Source: Anisakis pegreffii (taxonomy: Eukaryota > Nematoda > Chromadorea > Rhabditida > Anisakidae). From it: a stretch of 64,000 nucleotides of DNA. The notes under the pieces were generated by a model that was not told where the DNA came from, did not search any database, and saw only the letters and a list, made by a program, of their open reading frames with translations. Below, piece after piece: positions 1 through 14,100 of this stretch. A program made the translations under genes and the position numbers. The stretch is taken from positions 124,001 through 188,000 of the forward strand of contig JAPYMA010000485.1 of NCBI GenBank assembly GCA_035041965.1. The letters run 5' to 3'. Position 1 is the first letter of the stretch. Each line of letters opens with the position of its first letter.

Positions 1-437
1 GCGGCGTTATCTGATTGAGCGTCATTCAGATCTCAGATTTGCGATGCGGTACATCGCACGCCGCATAAAGCGCACCAGTGGAAGACATACTTAGGCGAAG
101 TGGTCAAGGAAACACCAATTGTCGACCTTCTCTATATGGAACTTCTGAAAAACGACGAAGTGCAGCGATCTCATGGATTCCGACGGGTGCACCATCACAG
201 CTCCGATTACGGCCGACCTCACTCATCACTGGCTCAAGGACGTGGAAATGTGTTCAGCGAAGTGAAACCAGCCTCCGGTAAGCCCTCTGATTACCTTTCT
301 GTTGGGAGGTACGAACCACATGACGAAACCATATGGCAACTATTCAAAAAAATGTTTCAAATTAACCAATTAATTAACGAACTAATTAATCAACTAATTA
401 ATTAAAGACCAGAGTCCGTCTTGGCGAAAAAGGGAGG
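1..437 (+). mobile_element. 3' internal part of an LTR retrotransposon
   Basis: This stretch lies just upstream of a likely 3' LTR and ends in a purine-rich tract (AAAAAGGGAGG, about 428-438), the usual primer for plus-strand synthesis. Short open frames run through it, including an Arg-rich one from base 2, but none carries a domain I recognise. The element continues off the left edge of the window. Family not assigned. Confidence 0.4.
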
Positions 438-1020
438 TGTAAACATGTTATTCTTCGAACTCCTAAAACATCATTTCGATCATACGGCTCAAATCAAAAC
501 ACAAAGATGGACATATGGGAAAGGCAACATAATTGTTGCACATGCAGCTAAAATGTATGCTTACAGCCAAAACAAAGATATTATTTGAAAGCTATGAATG
601 CCATTTTAAGATGTTATCTACGAATACGATCTTTCAGGAACGTGAGAAAGGGAGATGGAAAGAAGGACGTAAAAGAAGGAGCCGAAGAAGAGGAGAGCGG
701 ATCCCAAAAATGTAACATTGCTTCAACAAGGACGGCCAGCGAGTGGCATCGTAAGCGGTGAGTAAAGCCGCAATTGATATTAATATTATTAAATTCAACA
801 TAGCCACTAATTGACCTCTTCTGTGAGTATTGTGTTAAGAAGAAAGTGATTAGTATTTCGAATATTATGAATTATTGTAATCACTGATTATTGTGAGTTA
901 TTGTGATTCGCCATCGATTGGGATCTCTGTATTGTAATTTACATATATCCGCCGACTCTATAAACTGTGAATATCCTCAATAAATCTTATTCTATTACTC
1001 GACCCTCGCCCAACCTCACA
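438..1020 (+). repeat. Putative 3' LTR (TGT...ACA)
   Basis: The block begins TGTAAACATG directly after a purine tract and ends CCAACCTCACA, giving the TGT...ACA ends common in BEL/Pao-type LTRs. An AATAAA signal lies near 980, close to the right end as expected for an R region. Its partner LTR would be outside the window, so the boundaries rest on one copy only. Confidence 0.45.
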
Positions 1021-1168
1021 TAATTTTTACTATGTCCGTCCCATCCTCGGCTACTGTTCCATCATATGTTTCCCTATTGATGTAAATAATGCAAATATTC
1101 TTGAAAATGTCCAGAAATCTTACTAGAGGAATGTTAGTGTTCGTTGTTGCATTACACCATGCAGTTAT

Positions 1169-1594
1169 ATGGATCGTATTAAAAAATTTAATATTGTTTC
1201 ATTAGAACTGAGATGCCCCCAATTTGATTGGATATTTGTTTATAAAATACTTCTTTCTATGATCGATATAAAAATGGAATCACTCTTTGAATACACGCAC
1301 AGTTGCAAGAGGGGCCACGCACATCGTTTAAAAGTTTCGTATTTAGCACATGCCAACAAGGTGTCCCAATTCTCCACACATCACATCATAAGCACCTGGA
1401 ATGCACTGCCTCAAGAAGCAGTAGAGGTCAGCACGCTAGCACGATTCAAATCACACCTCACGGCACTATCGTATAATTTGATAAAGTTCTCTAATTCGCA
1501 GTTAAACTTCCTCACCTCATTCACGCAGTTTCTACAGTTGAACTTCTTGTCACATATGTCCCATACCTGTACTGTTTCATATGCCGCAGCATAG
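1169..1594 (+). mobile_element. LINE reverse-transcriptase C-terminal remnant
   Basis: The translated frame ends with the pattern seen at the C-terminus of non-LTR retrotransposon reverse transcriptases: a VYKIL segment, an RGHAHRLK-like basic stretch, then HHIISTWNALPQEAV followed by an LARFKSHL tail. No endonuclease or RT core motif is upstream, so it is a 5'-truncated copy, as is usual for LINEs. An AT-rich tail with many T runs follows to about 1700. It resembles CR1/jockey-like elements; the exact clade cannot be told from this fragment. Confidence 0.75.
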
Positions 1595-1937
1595 AATTCT
1601 ATCTGAATCACTATCATTCAACCTGTTTATGTTATTATTTTGCTATTATTTTTTGTTGTAATTTTTTAAATTTTTTAAATCTGTTATTATTTTTTACTCA
1701 TTCAACCAACCGGCATGATGTCAGGGGGCTCCGCCTTCCATGCTGTATTATTGCTTGTATATATTTCTTACACATAAGTAATACTGACCGGAACAATGTG
1801 CCGAAGATATTAGTGTAGCTCTGATTACGATATGGGCAGAATAATAGTAAATGAGATATGACCAGAACAGTTGCTAACGCGGACTGCGGTGTTTGAAATA
1901 AATGTGAAATGACTGTATTGAACATAATGAGTGAACC

Positions 1938-2078
1938 AGGGTTTTCCAACCAGGGGTCCATGGATCCCCTGGGATCCGAGACGGCATGCCAGGGGTCCGA
2001 GATTTGGAGAATGGGTACGGTGAGAAGTGCGAGAGGGGGTCGAGATGAGGTTTTATTTTGGTCGAGATGAGGTTTTAT
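1938..2078. repeat. hAT-like terminal sequence and short tandem repeat
   Basis: A GC-rich stretch starting CAGGGTTTTCCAACCAGGGG resembles one end of a hAT-type element and contains nested GGGGTCC/GGATCCCC palindromes. It is followed by two copies of a roughly 20-bp unit GGTCGAGATGAGGTTTTATT at 2038-2077. I could not find a matching opposite end. Confidence 0.3.
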
Positions 2079-2189
2079 TTGATACATAGTGGCATCTGAA
2101 AGTTTCATTCACATGAAATATAAGACAATTACTGATCGAAAATATCGATGGAACCAACAACATGAACTACTGAATGCTTAGCGATTAGC

Positions 2190-5100
2190 TCAGGCATTAA
2201 AAAGACAATTGCTGAGCGGTTTATCGGCGTAACCCAAATAAGCATTTAGTTCTTCTAGACTCCTCGGCCTATTACCGCCTCCTTCGCTGCTATCTGATGA
2301 ATCACCACTGCAAAAAAATAAAGAATCAATTCATTATCCATCCATCATGAACAATTACTGAAGAAAGTAAACAGATGCAAATGAGACAATGATTACTGAT
2401 GGAAGGAGTCTGGAAAAGTAGAGAAAATGTGTTTTGATGGCAGTTCTAGAAATGTTTGATATTTCAGTCGATAGAACAAAATACAAAAGCGTTTACGAAA
2501 CCATTCATCCGCGTTCTTTCACGCGAGCTTATTGTGATGATAGATACCTCCCTCTTCCTCCCTCGTGTGGATGCCTCAATCATGCTTTTTGGATGATGAC
2601 AAGACAAAAGTTTGCAATAAGCAGTTGAATCAAAATATCATTATAAAGGCCTCAGTGGGAGTGTATCCTTCATGAACATATTTCAAGCCATCATTGCGTC
2701 ACTTGGGCAAATTTGAAGAGTGATGCTGATGCCTCTGCCAATCGAATCGCTGAATAAAATTGAAGAGCCAAGATGAGCAATAAAATGAAATTTTCATTTA
2801 CTGCCGAAAATCATTGAATACGTTGACGGGGTAGCAGACGGAATCAGTGATATTCACTGATATCGAAGGGAAGAATTGTCCGTGATAGCTGTAACTGCCA
2901 ACTGAATCAATGAACAAGCAGTAAAGACTAACAATTGAGCAACGTAATTGTTTCGTCCTCGTGATGCCATTTTGCTCGCGATAATGATTGGTGCGGGCAA
3001 AGAAGTTGACTTGTTAACGATTTGATGATTATACGCTAATGCGTAGATAATCGCTCGGATTTCATCGTTAACCATTTTGGCCGTATCGAACAGCTTCGCG
3101 TAACGCGGCGTTTTGACAGTTCCCTAGCACAACAAGTTTTAGGTATCTATTCCTTTCCACTAGTGTTATTGCTGCTTTTATCACTCATTTCCATCTTCTG
3201 AATCTTTACTTCATATATTTTTCTTAATCGGAACGTTACGAAACTTGGAAGGCGGAATGTGAAGTCAAATAAAATTCGTTGAGTGTTACACTAACTGCGT
3301 GTTGGTCCTCGACTGTTCCCGGTGTGACGTTCTGACCGGGTGCTCTCTCGTTCTGTGGAACGTTCTATAAAGTTGCATTCAGTTCGGAACAAATTTTCTT
3401 CTTTTCCGAACATTAAAACACCATCGATTGGAAAGCGTAACTTCTCAACAATTTAACAATACAAATGCTGATGGATCTTCCGTCTCTTCTCCAAATTTCT
3501 CCATTAGAGATATCGAAATTTTTTTCGAACTATCCATGCATGAAAGTATACTTTGCAAAAAGACAAATAGTAACCTTTTTGAAGTGACCCAAATTATGCA
3601 TTTTTGTAGCAACCACAAACGTTATATGCGGACAATATTCTTTTCCTCCGGCTTTTTGACAAGCGTTCTTCACTTGCTCGACCTCAGTACTTATTACCTG
3701 CAAAATTGCAGAAACAATCCTTTATTCGTAGATGTTTTTCGGCTCAACATAATTGTCCCATTGATCCCATGGATCGTTACGATCCCATTGGATCGTAACG
3801 ATCAAATATTTGCAATGCGGGGAAGTGAATGGGGTTATGAACACATTACCACTTTCATTTATTTCCTTCATACATTGACAACACCAAATCAAATCATTGC
3901 TGTTTGCATGGATGATAACTACTGTTGCGGCGGTAACCACTGATTATTGATCTTAAGTCGATCATTATGTGCTATGCTCAGTCATTATATGCCAGATTGT
4001 TTTCGCGCCTATCATTCTCGTGTCGAATCCTGATTGGTTGATCGTCACTATATAAGGTCTTCTCAATCATGACCATGAGTGGTCATTGTTCTGTTTAGTC
4101 TCGTGTGCATCAGCCGTGTATTGTCCCCAAGTGTCGATCTACAGTGCTTCTCCCCTGTGTTGTATATTACTTCACCGACACTGTTATTGTTGTGTTTTAA
4201 GCCTAATAAATAACAACTGTTTTTCCATTGTCACCACTCGGCAACAGAACAACTACATTGTTCAATTTTTGGATACAATATTAGTTATGATGAAAACTGA
4301 GAAAGAAGAAAACTTACATATGGATATTGACCCTCTGATATTCCATCTCTGAAAACTATGATGTGATTTGGGAGGTCACCTCGATTATTAGCAAACTTTT
4401 CGAGTGACTCCACGATCAAATCTCTGATTGCAAAGTCGGTAATCTACGAAAAAAGTTTCCATGAGCACAGAAATTTTCAACGATTGAACGTTCAGCAATA
4501 TATGAAGAGTTTCGTAAGCTGCTCGGCGGGTTTTGTTCAAGATTAGATCAGATCACGGATATTGTAACTGATGAACAACTTGCCTAATTGACATCCCACC
4601 TGAGCATGGAGTCAATTTCAAGTCCATGCCATTAGGACGAAAATCCGTAGGTCCATGAGCACTTATCTTCTATCCAGTCGGGATATCAGTAGACAAAGAT
4701 TATTGCATTAAGTGTTGGATCATTTGTAGAATGCACCCGAGCACATGTTTTGGAAGCATTTTTTTGTGGTTAATGCGATGAATTTGAAAACAACGACATA
4801 TTCAGGATCGGAAGTTTCAAAAGAGAAAAAAAATACCTCTTCCATTTCAGCTGTTGCGTAGCGATAGCCGCCCACGAAATCCAGTGGGTGCTTTTTGCAG
4901 TTGGACGAATACTAAAAAAACGTCGGTTAAGAGGTTTACTGAAGGTTTTTTTTGCTACTTCAGCTGCATCAAAAATCGTATCCGCACATCATTCATTCAT
5001 TTTCGTTAAAATCGCAAATCATATCGATAAGCAATGTTGACTATGGACTAACTGCTCAGGGAATAAACCAGTGCATAAATGAACAAGCTTACGCCCACGA

Positions 5101-8100
5101 CTGACGGTACCGGATTTTCTTTATTTTTGCTTTTTGGTGGATGGACAACATCAACACCTATGATGAGTCTCCCTGGGTCCATTATACATTTCTGGGCTCT
5201 GAAAATATTAAGTAAGAAACTAATTAAGCAGGGTTGTTACAATCCGCCTTGAACAATTTTTCTCAGTCGAATCTATGAAATGTATCAATCAGCACAGTCT
5301 TCCTCATTCTTTACACCCGCTGAAAGTCATGTCAAATTTTTCGTTCCCGTAAGAACAATCCCATTATACGAGATTGTTGATGATAGTTGACGGGTTCGAA
5401 AAGGTAGAAGTAACCTCTCACTAACCTCTCACTTTCCAGACGGAAACCGAAATTGATGCCACCAAGTTTTAAATTTGTTTTATTCACAATATTATCAAGT
5501 GTTTGCCTTTTTTCTAGCGCATTCATTGCCGTACTCGTTTTCACGTCTTGTGTCACAATCTGCTCAGTGGCCTCGACCAACTTCATACGCTCTGTAAATA
5601 AGTTGATTTACTGAGTTTTCTTAACACTCTCGATTCCTTACACGCACACTTTAGAAAGGCTTCGGCATAACTCAAAGATATCGATATCTTTTATGGTATT
5701 AACATTTTCTGAATGGCCAATATTATCTTTGACAAGGAGGCGAGGACGCTTAACATGAAGGACAATTTTCCCGAAGAAGTATTTCTCCTATAGTCTATAA
5801 AGCGATAACTAAATATTATCACCTCTCGAAGAAATATGGATTAATTTGGCCGGTTTTTCAGCCTTACAGAAAGACTAGCTGAAAGGTGTGTTCAGTGATG
5901 CGGCAAGCAAACAAACCATGCAACGACAGTCCATCACTGCGGACAAAATGGATGAATTCAGCACCGATTTGTTTCGCTTTCTTTACGCAGCTCTCAACGT
6001 TGTTCTCCTTGGCGTCACGAACATAATATTGTTTTATTGGATCACTTATTTGCATACCGTGCTGACGGCATTGACGTATGAACGCAGTCACATATCTTCT
6101 GTAATTTATTCCATCACTTATAAGCATGAAAATGCTCCTTGGTCACCATATACGATTCATTCGCAAAACGTGTTTAGAATTCAAACGGAAGTGAGGTGTT
6201 CGTGAACTGCGATTCCATCTCATAATCCTATTCATTCATTCATTAACACATCATTTTCGTCTTCATTCCTGACCAGCTTGCTAATTCTCATAATACTCCG
6301 ACAAATTCTCCCATGCGGGACAGAGATGGTCATTCCCGGCTTGCAAGCAAAGAACCTCCTGGCAGAAGTAATTTCCATCAAGACTGCACGCCCACTTACA
6401 ATAAATACAATGAATTGACGTACCTCATTGCACCTTCGTTGAATGATCGTTCATTATTAATCACTAAAGCGACACAACACCATTTTTCACACTTGGCTGG
6501 ATACAAATAAAGGTTCTTCGATGCTATCCATGAAGGCTGCAAAAGTCACAGAGTTTTCAAAGGGAACCACAACTTTCTCTTCAATGTTCTAAAACATTTG
6601 ATTAAATGTTGATGCAAGTTGAAAGGTATGGGATGATTCGACGGTAATCGTCATCGACGAGGGTGAATGCACAAAAAACGGATATGTCTGAATGCTCATC
6701 AGTGGAATAATACAAACAGCCAACGATTGCATACATGAAATTTGCTAATGATTACGGGAATCAGTTGAGGATTCAAACTCGTCAAGTCGAAGATTTTGGG
6801 AGAATTTAATTAATTTCGAGGGTGCTCTTGATCACCTTTTCAGGTTTGATCGGAACAGATGCTTCATGTCCGTATTCAATCTGTGGAGCTGGTAATATTC
6901 GATCTTTCGGCTGCAACCTCAATATTATTAGTCTTATATTTGTCAGTGTTATTATTATCATTATTATCAGTCGAAAACTGGCACTATTAATCACCAATAT
7001 TCTCAATATAACCATATTGATATGATTTTTGTCATTTCAGCTGTACCAAAAAGAACAACAAAAAGTGATGTAAAATCAGCGAGCACACCGTCAAGTTGTT
7101 CGTGACATTCACATCGAATTCATCCGGCCACGGGTCCATGGTTCTACCATCTAAATGCACTGCTTTTGCCATCGTGTCGGTTTCACACCTACGGTCCGCT
7201 GGTAAAACAGCACAGGCCTGAATCGACAATAATATTAGAACATAAGGTGGAACGGCGAAACGAAAACGAATTGACTAGCAAAAAACCACTCCAAATTTTA
7301 CGATTTATAACTGTCAGATTTTATCGTTCGTTGGTGCTTTAGACTTCTCTCTCGTACGCTTCATCAACTGATAAGAATAAGACAAATTAATGGATCAGGA
7401 AATCAACGACATTATAGACGATATAAGAAGAGCAGCAATAAACATTTGATGAAGTCTGCCGACGAAAGAATAGTTTCATGAAAAAATGAGCGATTAAATT
7501 GGCGGAAGATAAGCAGTTACATAACATTACAAAGTTTTTATTACGGAGAACGAATAATTCAATGTTTTTCTATACGAGCAAAACTGAATTACCCGGATCA
7601 TCGCCTGCACTTGCGCGGCCGATTGTTGCGTTTGTCTGACGCGCTGGTTTTCGCAAACGATCACCAATTCCATCGGATAATAGTTCTCACCACGTTGACG
7701 TTTCTCGACAATCAACGGTAATTTGGGATATTTGAGTGTTACGTTGTACTTTATTTTGAAGTACTCGCGTACTGTTATTCGTCCGTTATGTGTATCAACG
7801 CTGAAATTCAACATCTCTTAAATCAAACGTTATAGGTGAACAATTCTACTGAATGCGCATTCTGACGCATCCGCTTTCGATTAGAACTAGCCATCATGCA
7901 ACTTTCTGCATAGCGGTGAAAAATTCTCCGTCTCCCCTTTTGACTCAACAAGTTCGCAAAATTTTATTGCTAACTTAACGAAATTTTATCGCTTGCGATA
8001 TTGAACTGCGATGTTTTTGAAAAATTGCATTTTCCGAACTATGGTATCTTATTTAACGATTCAGCTATTCATAAATTGTGAACAAACAACTGAATCAACA

Positions 8101-11100
8101 GAAAATTTCCTGGAATTTTTGTGATAAAATTCGATAATTTCCATCAATCTGGATGAAAACATCGTTGAAATTGAAAAATGAAATCACTGTGTGAAGCAGA
8201 AACGTACCGCAAGGTATCAGCATTGTCCCTGCTTAGGTTATGGATTTTGAACGCTTTTGGGTTGTACGTGCAACGCACGTATATACCTGAACAAAAGGAT
8301 AATATTTTCTTTGATTCGTTTGTTTATTGAGGGGTTTCCATTCAGTTACACTTCCGGAGTTTAACCATCACCACTGCAAACACAAAATGTCCCACTTCAC
8401 AGTGGAATCTCTTCCAATTTCATTCTTCATTTGTTTTCACCTTGCTATCCTCCTGCCGAATGTCTCAACTAACTCTTTCGAAACCACCTCAATCTCACTG
8501 TCAAGGCTTTGTAGTCGATGGTGACAAAACCCAAAATGATGGTGTTCTGTCGATAGCTGTAATGAAGAAAACTTTAAGGGGAATATAGAGACGGAGGGAT
8601 ACTTCATCTAGAAGACTTTAGATAACCGTTGGATAGAGGAACAGTAGTGCAATACGCAACAATATTATTGATCACTGAATCACTATGTCGAGAATATCGA
8701 ATTGCAATGATTGCCGATCGAATACTGAGTTGAGACGTTCGTCTTAAGAATAAATTTTTGAGGCTATTGCATCTGGAATATATTTTTGAGGCTATCGCCT
8801 CTGGAATATTGTTTTTGAGTCTATTGCGTGACCGAGGCGAAGACGATTTATGCACCAAGTGGCTCATTTTGTATACAGTTTCAACTAGTGTCCGTCGGGG
8901 AGCAGTTTTTCGCACGAGGGGACCCCACGGGGAGAAAGACGGATGGAGGGGGAGGGTCCCCGCGAAAAGGTCAGGGAGCAAATTGCGCGGAGAGGGGGGT
9001 CCCGCGGGGAATAAATTGGACCCCGCAAAAAAGCTGGGGTGCAAATTTCGCGGGGGGGACCCCGTCGGGGAATGACCGTTCCCCGTGTTCCCCGACGGGG
9101 AGGACGGGGAGCATTTCAGCTCAATTTTTTAAACAAAATTTCAATTTTTTAAAGAATTTCCTTTTTTTAAGTAGTTTTCTTTCAAGTGCACCTTATACTC
9201 ACATTTGAAAGCAAACAACAAGACAATATTGAAAGTGTTACAGCGGTCTTTCACCATTTTCAGTTGATTGTTCCCGATATTCGCGAAGGCCCGCGCTCCC
9301 CGTCATCCCCGACGGGGAGCGAAACTGGACGGGGGAGTCCCCGAGAAAAGGTCGGAGTGCGGATCGTCCGGGATTGGGTCCCCGCGGGGAGAAAATTGGA
9401 CGGGGAAGGTCGCCGCGAAAAAATTGGGGAGCAAATTGCGCGGGGGGAGCGCTCCCCGCGTTCCCCGCCGGGGTTCCCGACCGGGAGCCCGTTCCCCGAC
9501 GAACACTAGTTTCGACTGTTAAGGATTCCATCCCTCTCCCATGGATTTAGGCCGATGTTTTGACTTATTTCGTTGACTTTTCTTAAGGGTTTTATCATCG
9601 ATCCTTCGATCAGCTCGCTCTGCTCCGAATGTTGTACTTATGAATCGTCATCAGCTGCTTTAAACAGCCAGCCGGTTTTGACGTTGAAAGAAATATAATA
9701 ATAGAATTTATTATTCGTTCGCGTTTCGCGACAATAGCCCAAGATACCATTTGTTTAAGTATCACAGCGAAATACCTATCGATCGAAAACATTCATATAT
9801 TTCGCATCAATATGCTCAACCAATTTCTAATTGTGACTATGATATTTTGCGCCACTCCGTTCAATAATTCGAAATTTCGGCGATACGAATGTGTTTTGTG
9901 ATTCATACATCATGGCTTATGGCAGTTCGATATCATTCAACAGTTTTTATACACATACAAATCTTAAGATCTTTTGCAGATGATGGTAAATAAATAAGTA
10001 ATTGAGGAATAGTTGAAATATTCTCACTAATATGATATCACTTATGACGGACGAACCTTTTAGCACTCCCTTCAAAAGCTGCAGTTGTCGCGAATCGATG
10101 ATCATTTCAGATGGATCTTTATTAAGTATCATCGAAACTTTCTCTGCTATCGATTGATTTTCAACGTGAAATGCAGCTTTTTTGACTAAAATGAAACACA
10201 TTTATTTATTGGGGTATCTCGATCAACCAATGTATCATTACGATAGTTGAAAAAGAAATTATGAATCATTGATGTTGCTGGATTTCTTCATCGAACAATT
10301 CACAAGCTGTATATATACACTTTATCTGCGTGTTCTATACGAACGCTCGTCAGTTGTGTGCAGAGCTATTGTGCTATTCCTAACAAATCAGTTTCTGCTA
10401 TGATTCGGGATGAGCGGAGAAATGGAGAAGATTTTATTGAGGGAACATCACAAGGCGAACCTTACAGCAAGAGAACAACGGAACTGGAGATGAAGAATGC
10501 TTTTGCTGAGGAACACTGCAACTACGAATCTCTTGACATAAATTCTAGAGAATATCAGAAAATCCCCCTGACATTTATTTATGTCTAGTCAATACTGCTT
10601 TGCAAGGGACCATTTTAGATAGGGTGAATTCTTTGAACGGACTCAGTTCAGTGGTGAGAGGTAGGTAAAGTGCTAAGAACGGACTAGTAATGTCTCCGTT
10701 CAGGGCATATTAGGAAAACTTTTCAAGAGAATATGTGAATAGATTGCTTACAATCCATGAACAACGCAGCATTCGTGCTTCCAGGCCCACGAGGACCCTC
10801 AATTAGTTTAACGCCTTTCGAAGCACCGATACCAATGTATTCACCATCTGGAAGTGGTGGCACTTCACGTTCCGTGAAACCGACAGCGGGCGGATTATGC
10901 AAAAAATCCAGGTCTGATACATACGACACGAAACAACCTCTGAAAACTGAATTTCAATCTTAGTCGATCAGTCGATTCCATACAAATCTTGTTCACTCTA
11001 ACAATCGATGTCTTGTTCACTCTAACAATTATAAATGTAATTGGAGGACCAGGTTGAGGTTCCAACTGTGAGTCCTTAAGGTCAAGCTCAGTTGAGGTTC

Positions 11101-14100
11101 GGATTCGAGCCCAGGGATACTGAATGAACAGTAGATTTGTCTTCGGAAGTTATATATAATGCTGAATCCATCTAGTAAAAAGACAAATCTTTGAATGATC
11201 CTCGAAACTTCAAACGTTTTCATTCGATATCTTTATCTCAACGGCAGAACTGCACTTCCTTGGTTATTTTTTTCACTTGTGTTTACATGGTCGTATCCTC
11301 TTGAACTTTTTACAATAATTAAACCAAATATAACTGTTGCACCTCAGAGAAATGATTTGAGACACCGATAGAAAATAATCTCTATATAACTCATTGAATA
11401 AAACATTGCGCTTGAACATCTGACCGATTGAGCTATCAAACAAATGAATGAAATGCTGATCAGCTGAGTTTCTCGATTTCGTTAAATGACGGAGTAGCGC
11501 GGAATGTAATGTGGATCAGGTGCTAGTTGATTAAAGTTTGAACGATTTGTAGTGGGTTTTAAACTTTATTCCGCTTAAATTCTGTGAGTTACGTCAATTG
11601 TCTCATATGTTTGGGTGCATTGGAGGAATGTACAGGATATGATACACGTGTTACGCAACGACTTGTCTAAACTAGAGTATGAAGAGATGACAGTTCAAGC
11701 AAGCCGAAAAAAGGGGTATTTCTTGTAGAATAACCGAGAGAACAAATAAACCAGAATCGATCGCGCAACGATCAGGCGATGTTTAACAGCAATAAGTGAA
11801 CAATGTTTGGACACTGAGCGGTTGGTCTGCCAATCGCTCCGTGCAATCGGTAAAATGTTCGTGATTGTTGCGATTGTTTAATGAATTGGTATTCGGCTGC
11901 ATTAAAATGTGCAAGTTATTTATGGCAACAGGCATTAGTTACTGCTTGATTACGGAATGTTTGATACGCCGATTGCTATGGATCTACTCAGTTACATTAA
12001 TTATTTATTACTGATACCGGAAGATTACTAATTTACTACTGTTGTTTGTTCCAAACAACAGTAGTAAATTAGTAATTTTTCGGTATCTGAACGATCGTTA
12101 GACTCTGAACGACCGTTGGACCAATATTCAATCGATCAGTCGGATTATATTTTCGGGATCCTTTTGGGTCCCTCTCCTTAGAAAGCATTGGGCAATATGG
12201 GAGAGTAGTCCGAAACCTCTGCGCTTGCCAAATCAATAATCCGAGTTAGAATTTCATGAAGACATATGATTCCCAACGCTGTTATCGTTAGCTGCGGGGT
12301 AAGAAAATGCCAACAAAGGAGGGATGTGATAGTGGTGATATAATGATATCAGTGATATTTTAAGGCATAAACTCGCCATGAGTTGGATTTGCTGATAATA
12401 TAAATGAACAAATACATAAACGAATGGTGCGATATTTCCAAACGCTGTCGTAGTGTTCAACTTGTATCGAAGGATAGTGGTGGGGTGCATTCAAGAGAAA
12501 ACCAGTGTAAAGTCCGAGTTTTGGAAATATGAGACATTAGCCTTTTGGGAATATTTCACACATAACTGTTTCAATCCTTCCATCATCATCGCACCTCGGA
12601 GACGATTTAAAACTATGTGGATTCAACATTGATGATTTTACGGGGTATGTCGAGAAGGACTTTCGATGTCGACATCGAAAAGAGCTAAAGAATTTCTTGT
12701 CTTTCAATAATAAGCATCTTGGGATTCTTATAGCATAATTTCAAACTCCTATTATTGATTGAGAATCTATCGAAGTGGATTTAGCTACGGGGTAATCACG
12801 ATCCGATACCTCTTAGTCACAGTTACTTCTATCATTACTGGCTGAGAAGACATTTTTGACGAGATATGGAACTTTCAAGGCTAAATTAAACGAAATGAGA
12901 CGTGAAACAATCACTGGCTGACATTTTTAGCCTACGCTTAGCACGACTAGCCTACGTTTTGTGCCGCAAAAGATCGTTGCTTGGTTAATCGAGAAATCAA
13001 ATCATAAACAAATAAGACCATATCAGTGAACTAGATAGGTTTGAAAGCTATTCGTTTGTACAATTCATATGGTACAACGGAATCTTTAAATAGCAAAGCT
13101 TTCAAGGTTCTTGAAACTAACTCTGTGAAAAACGCTTGTTGTGATAGAAGCAGTTCGAAGAACTGCAGCAGACTTCGATTCCGTTCGTTCGCGTCTGCAG
13201 CTTGCTTCAAGTCGTTCGTCGTCAGTTGAAAATCCTCAGTGCACCGTTTTACCTGCAAACAAATTCGTTAGTTTCTTCGATTTCGCATTCAAAAAATTCG
13301 AAAATCTACTGCTGAAAGTATGAGATGTCCAGAACATATGATGAGATAAGCGAAGTGTTGAGTTATAAAAATTTTTACAATCAATTTCATAATGCGTGGA
13401 TTCATTCAGTCTCTAGAATTTTCGTGAATCGATATTCTCAAACGTTGTTATCCTCGTGACCACGATAGTTACTAACCGCGGGTTTAACAGATGTGATGAT
13501 GAATCTAAAGCCACAGAACTAAAGTCGTATGAAAGAACCGAAACTCACACTGAAAGTTACACGAGTGCACTCAGCACTCACCACTCCTTCTCGTAATTCC
13601 CTCGGCAAAATTTCGAAAGTTTTTTCCTGAAAATTGAATGTCATCCATTTTTATGCTCACAAGTGAGCTGAAGGTTTGCGCTATAAGATTAGTCATCACT
13701 TCGTAAAAATTGATAATTCTAGAAATTTTCAAAATCGCATGAATTGTATTCCATAAGCAAATGATTTTTATTTATTTTGGAGTTCCCATTAGATATTTGA
13801 TTGAATAATGTGAAACATTCTGTGAAAACAATAGACGAACATTGTAAAAATGAACTCGATAAAGCACAAACTTCGCTTTCTCTGATGGCCAATTGATCCA
13901 TCGTGTAAAGAATTGAGGCACGATCATAGACCAGTCCCTCGCGTTTTCCGAAAAAATTTCTCTCTCTGTCAACAACAATCGTGAATATTTCTACACATTT
14001 GTTTTTTCGTTCGATCGATGGACATCTTCAAGAACGGAGAACTTTACTTTAACTGGAGTTGCAGAAAATTTTATTTTCCGAAGAAAAATTCTTGTTGGAG

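Noticed and set aside
3428..3943. 171-codon plus-strand frame
   Set aside because: It runs antisense across two Argonaute exons and into the solo LTR; the homologous stretch in unit 2 is not open in the same frame.
8604..9531. Overlapping 70-146-codon frames on both strands
   Set aside because: They arise from the stop-poor GC-rich interior of the 623-bp MITE and are Pro/Arg/Gly-rich without domains.
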